In this document: positions 62,100-64,000 of the stretch, piece by piece
How the letters are laid out: each line of letters opens with the position of its first letter
How positions within the stretch are numbered: position 1 is the stretch's first letter
DNA from: Methylocystis rosea
GTDB lineage: Bacteria > Pseudomonadota > Alphaproteobacteria > Rhizobiales > Beijerinckiaceae
Assembly: GCF_003855495.1 (NCBI RefSeq)
Contig: NZ_CP034086.1
Span: 2,827,501 to 2,891,500, forward strand
Reading direction: 5' to 3'
Length of the DNA: 64,000 bases
Translations under genes and position numbers: made by a program
The notes under the pieces: generated by a model
The model's database searches: none
The model's input: only the letters and a program-made list of their open reading frames with translations
Told to the model about the DNA's origin: nothing

Positions 62100-62660
62100 A
62101 TGTCTTTGCTGATTATTCTGGGCCTCGTCGCCGCCGTCGCCTTCTGGCTGGTCAGCGTTTACAACGGCCTCGTGTCGTTGCGCCAGCGCGGCAAGCAGGC
62201 CTTTTCCGACGTCAATGTGCAGCTCAAGCAGCGCCACGACCTCGTGCCCAATCTGGTCGAGACGGTGAAGGGCTACGCCACCCATGAGAAAAGCACGCTG
62301 GATGACGTAGTCAAGGCGCGCAACGCCGCTGTGACCGCGCAAGGCCCGGCGCAGATAGGGGCGGCCGAGGGCGCGCTGACCGGCGCGCTCTCGCGACTGA
62401 TCGCGCTGTCGGAAGCCTATCCGGATCTGAAGGCGAACCAGAATTTCCAGCAGCTGCAGAGCGAGCTGTCTGACATCGAAAACAAGATTTCCGCGGCGAG
62501 GCGCTTCCTCAACAATACCGTCGCCGAATACAACGCCACGCGGGAGGGCTTTCCCGGTTTCCTCATCGCGCAGCGCTTCGGCTTCGAGCCGCTCGACTAT
62601 TTCGAGCTGGACGAAGCGCAGCAGAAGGCCGTCGAAACCCCGCCGAAGGTGGAGTTCTAA
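62100..62660 (+). CDS. lemA: LemA-family protein
   Basis: 186 residues from the ATG at 62100, with GGAGA 12 nt before. An N-terminal helix (SLLIILGLVAAVAFWLVSVYNG) anchors a coiled-coil protein: LVSLRQRGKQAFSDVNVQLKQRHDLVPNLVETVKGY, the family core. LemA proteins work with M48 peptidases; here a probable M48 gene follows, separated by a DUF559 gene and flanking palindromes. The cellular role is unproven. Confidence 0.92.
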   Translation: MSLLIILGLVAAVAFWLVSVYNGLVSLRQRGKQAFSDVNVQLKQRHDLVPNLVETVKGYATHEKSTLDDVVKARNAAVTAQGPAQIGAAEGALTGALSRLIALSEAYPDLKANQNFQQLQSELSDIENKISAARRFLNNTVAEYNATREGFPGFLIAQRFGFEPLDYFELDEAQQKAVETPPKVEF

Positions 62661-62688
62661 GGGTTGTCAACGTGCGTTATCGTTGGCG

Positions 62689-62743
62689 CCTTCTCCCCTT
62701 GCGGGAGAAGGTGGCCCTCGCGCAGCGAGGGTCGGATGAGGGG
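62689..62743. repeat. REP element, left copy, flanking DUF559
   Basis: CCTTCTCCCC-TTGC-GGGAGAAGG hairpin followed by GGCCCTCGCGCAGCGAGGGTC and GGATGAGGGG. It is inverted relative to the copy at 63123-63177. Ends 24 bp before the DUF559 ATG. Confidence 0.85.
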
Positions 62744-62767
62744 TGAGCAGAGGAACCGAAGCAAATC

Positions 62768-63184
62768 ATGTCCCCTATTCCACGAAACGTGATGTTACGA
62801 TTGGCGAAAGTTCAGCGCGCCAATGCAGTGAAAGCGGAGACGATTATTTGGCGCGCTTTACGCGCGCGCAAAGAACAATTGAAATTTCGTCGTCAAGTTC
62901 CGATTGGCGACTATATCGCCGATTTCGTTTGTTTCGAGCGCCGGATTGTCGTCGAGGTCGATGGGCCATCGCACGACAGGGAAGAACAACAGAAGCGCGA
63001 TAAAGCCAAGGAACGTTGGTTCGGCGACCGAGGCTTCTTCCTTTTGCGACTGGAAAATGACCTCGTGATAGGCTCACCCGAACTCGCGGTCCAAAAAGTC
63101 ATCGAAGCGGCGAAGCGAACTCCCCCTCATCCGGCCGGCTCCGCCGGCCACCTTCTCCCGCAAGGGGAGAAGGTGGGCCCCTAA
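62768..63184 (+). CDS. DUF559 (VSR-like) endonuclease-domain protein
   Basis: 138 residues. The PD-(D/E)XK-like core is visible: KFRRQVPIGDYIADFVCFERRIVVEVDGPSHD, where the Asp and the EVDG and the following His fit the active site of Vsr/DUF559 nucleases; then RDKAKERWFGDRGFFLLRLEN. The last 20 or so residues (PPHPAGSAGHLLPQGEKVG) are encoded by the right-hand REP element, so the gene's end has been taken over by the repeat. Base composition is less GC-rich than the neighbours. Together with inverted palindromes on both sides it looks like an inserted unit between lemA and the M48 gene. Confidence 0.85.
   Translation: MSPIPRNVMLRLAKVQRANAVKAETIIWRALRARKEQLKFRRQVPIGDYIADFVCFERRIVVEVDGPSHDREEQQKRDKAKERWFGDRGFFLLRLENDLVIGSPELAVQKVIEAAKRTPPHPAGSAGHLLPQGEKVGP
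63123..63177. repeat. REP element, right copy, flanking DUF559
   Basis: Reads CCCCTCATCCGGCCGGCTCCGCCGGCCACCTTCTCCCGCAAGGGGAGAAGGTGGG, here described in parts: CCCCTCATCC, GGCCGG-CTCC-GCCGGCC and CCTTCTCCC-GCAA-GGGGAGAAGG. Reverse complement of the left copy's layout. Overlaps the 3' end of the DUF559 gene. Confidence 0.85.
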
Positions 63185-63219
63185 ATCCTCGCAACGCGCT
63201 GGCAAAGCAAGGCCATTCG

Positions 63220-64000
63220 ATGTTCAAAGCCTACGGCCTTTACTCCCACATTCGCGCCAACGAACTGCGCTCGGCCTTTCTGCTCGCGGGCTTCGTCGTT
63301 CTGCTTCTTGCGCTGATGTTCTCCTTCGCGCTGCTGATCGAGGCGATGAGCGCGCGGCCCGGCGCCCCTTTCGATTACATCCTGGCGCTGGCGGTCGATG
63401 ATCTGAAACGCGGCTGGCCGATCGGCGTCGTCGCGGCGGGCGCCTGGTTCGTCATCGCCTATCTCTTCCATCAGAAGATGATCGACTTCGCCACCGGCGC
63501 CGCGAACCTGTCGCGCGCCGAATCGCCGCGCGTCTACAATCTGCTCGAAAATCTCTGCATCTCTCGGGGCGTCCCGATTCCCGCCCTGCAGATGATTGAG
63601 AGCGACGCGCTCAACGCCTACGCTTCCGGGCTCAAAGAGGGACAGTACAAGATCGCGGTGACCCGCGGTCTGACGCGCTATCTGACCGACGCCGAGCTCG
63701 AGGCGGTCCTCGCGCATGAGCTGACCCACATTCGCAACCGCGACGTTCAGCTTCTCGTGATCGCCGTGATTTTCGCCGGCATTTTCGCCTTCGTCGCCGA
63801 TCTGACGATCCGCCGCTGGGATTTTCCTTTCGGCTTCTCGCCGCATCGCCCCGAAAGCGACAATGGCCGAAGAGGCAATGGCGGCGCGGCGCTCGCCATT
63901 CTCATCGCCCTGTTCATCATCGCGCTGAGCTGGGGCGCCTCCGTGCTGATCCGCTTCGCCCTGTCGCGCTCGCGCGAATTCCTCGCCGACGCCGGCAGCG
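63220..64000 (+). CDS. M48-family membrane metallopeptidase, 5' part
   Basis: 260 codons are visible; the gene runs off the right edge. Two hydrophobic segments (about residues 20-42 and 61-80) precede the catalytic HELTH motif near residue 167 in AEVLEAVLAHELTHIRNRD-type context, followed by a membrane helix pair and SRSREFLADAGS with the third zinc ligand Glu. This is the HtpX-like M48 family. The lemA gene 560 nt upstream is the usual partner. It is likely an inner-membrane protease. Confidence 0.9.
   Translation, partial: MFKAYGLYSHIRANELRSAFLLAGFVVLLLALMFSFALLIEAMSARPGAPFDYILALAVDDLKRGWPIGVVAAGAWFVIAYLFHQKMIDFATGAANLSRAESPRVYNLLENLCISRGVPIPALQMIESDALNAYASGLKEGQYKIAVTRGLTRYLTDAELEAVLAHELTHIRNRDVQLLVIAVIFAGIFAFVADLTIRRWDFPFGFSPHRPESDNGRRGNGGAALAILIALFIIALSWGASVLIRFALSRSREFLADAGS

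Noticed and set aside
1..64000. CRISPR arrays, prophage modules, insertion sequences, methane monooxygenase or methanol dehydrogenase genes
   Set aside because: None seen: no regularly spaced repeats, no transposase, integrase, capsid or terminase motifs, and no pmo, mmo or mxa proteins in any frame read.

Overview
The window looks like the chromosome of a GC-rich alphaproteobacterium of the Rhizobiales. Indicators are a GcrA cell-cycle regulator, a cysteine-free Irr-type Fur protein next to fabA-fabB-fabI, an IalB-family protein, an HWE histidine kinase with an adjacent receiver, a full phoR-pstSCAB-phoU-phoB block and REP-type palindromes. A 16-cysteine copper-storage (Csp/DUF326) protein is compatible with a type II methanotroph such as Methylocystis or Methylosinus. 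No methane monooxygenase or methanol dehydrogenase lies here, so the genus is inference.

Layout. 0-2 kb: the 3' end of a PPK2 polyphosphate kinase overlapping an MFS transporter. 2-6.8 kb: a leftward operon for an A1-like haem-copper oxidase (subunits II, I, two III-type, IV) ending in a 38-residue membrane ORF. 7-15.6 kb: IalB protein, YejA-like binding protein, SPFH/NfeD pair, a higBA toxin-antitoxin module, mutL, and exported MsrB and MsrA. 15.7-20.3 kb: a divergent locus with a GSCFA protein, an SGNH-like protein, a small unknown, a methyltransferase with N-terminal YLxxNPDV repeats and an AlgX-like SGNH protein, probably modifying a surface glycan. 20.3-22.6 kb: an accessory patch with a DUF2513-like protein, a small secreted protein, tRNA-Ser(CGA) and vapBC. 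22.6-30.4 kb: prfB with its +1 frameshift, a CorA transporter, a PLP decarboxylase, a FAH hydrolase and hslO-argF-argD. 30.8-38.9 kb: gcrA, then the phosphate regulon with a three-heptamer Pho box before pstS.

39.4-45 kb: the copper-storage protein, cytochrome c, fabI, fabB, fabA, irr and an HWE kinase/receiver pair. 45-55 kb: an SH3 protein, D-2-hydroxyacid dehydrogenase, META protein, universal stress protein, hisS, a DUF123 protein, dxs, an L,D-transpeptidase and lptM-lysA. 55-64 kb: cupin and DUF3303 proteins, a nucleotide-sugar epimerase, a cytochrome b561/molybdopterin pair, two paralogous small exported proteins, truA-fmt-def, lemA, a DUF559 gene between inverted REP elements, and the start of an M48 protease.

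Most of the window is housekeeping sequence. The most unusual signals are an oxidase that has lost all three ligands of the non-redox Mg/Mn site, its terminal micro-ORF, the divergent SGNH/methyltransferase locus, the REP-bracketed DUF559 gene, a dispersed 110-bp double-hairpin repeat that supplies a stop codon, and the tandem micro-exported proteins. I found no CRISPR array, prophage or classical insertion sequence.
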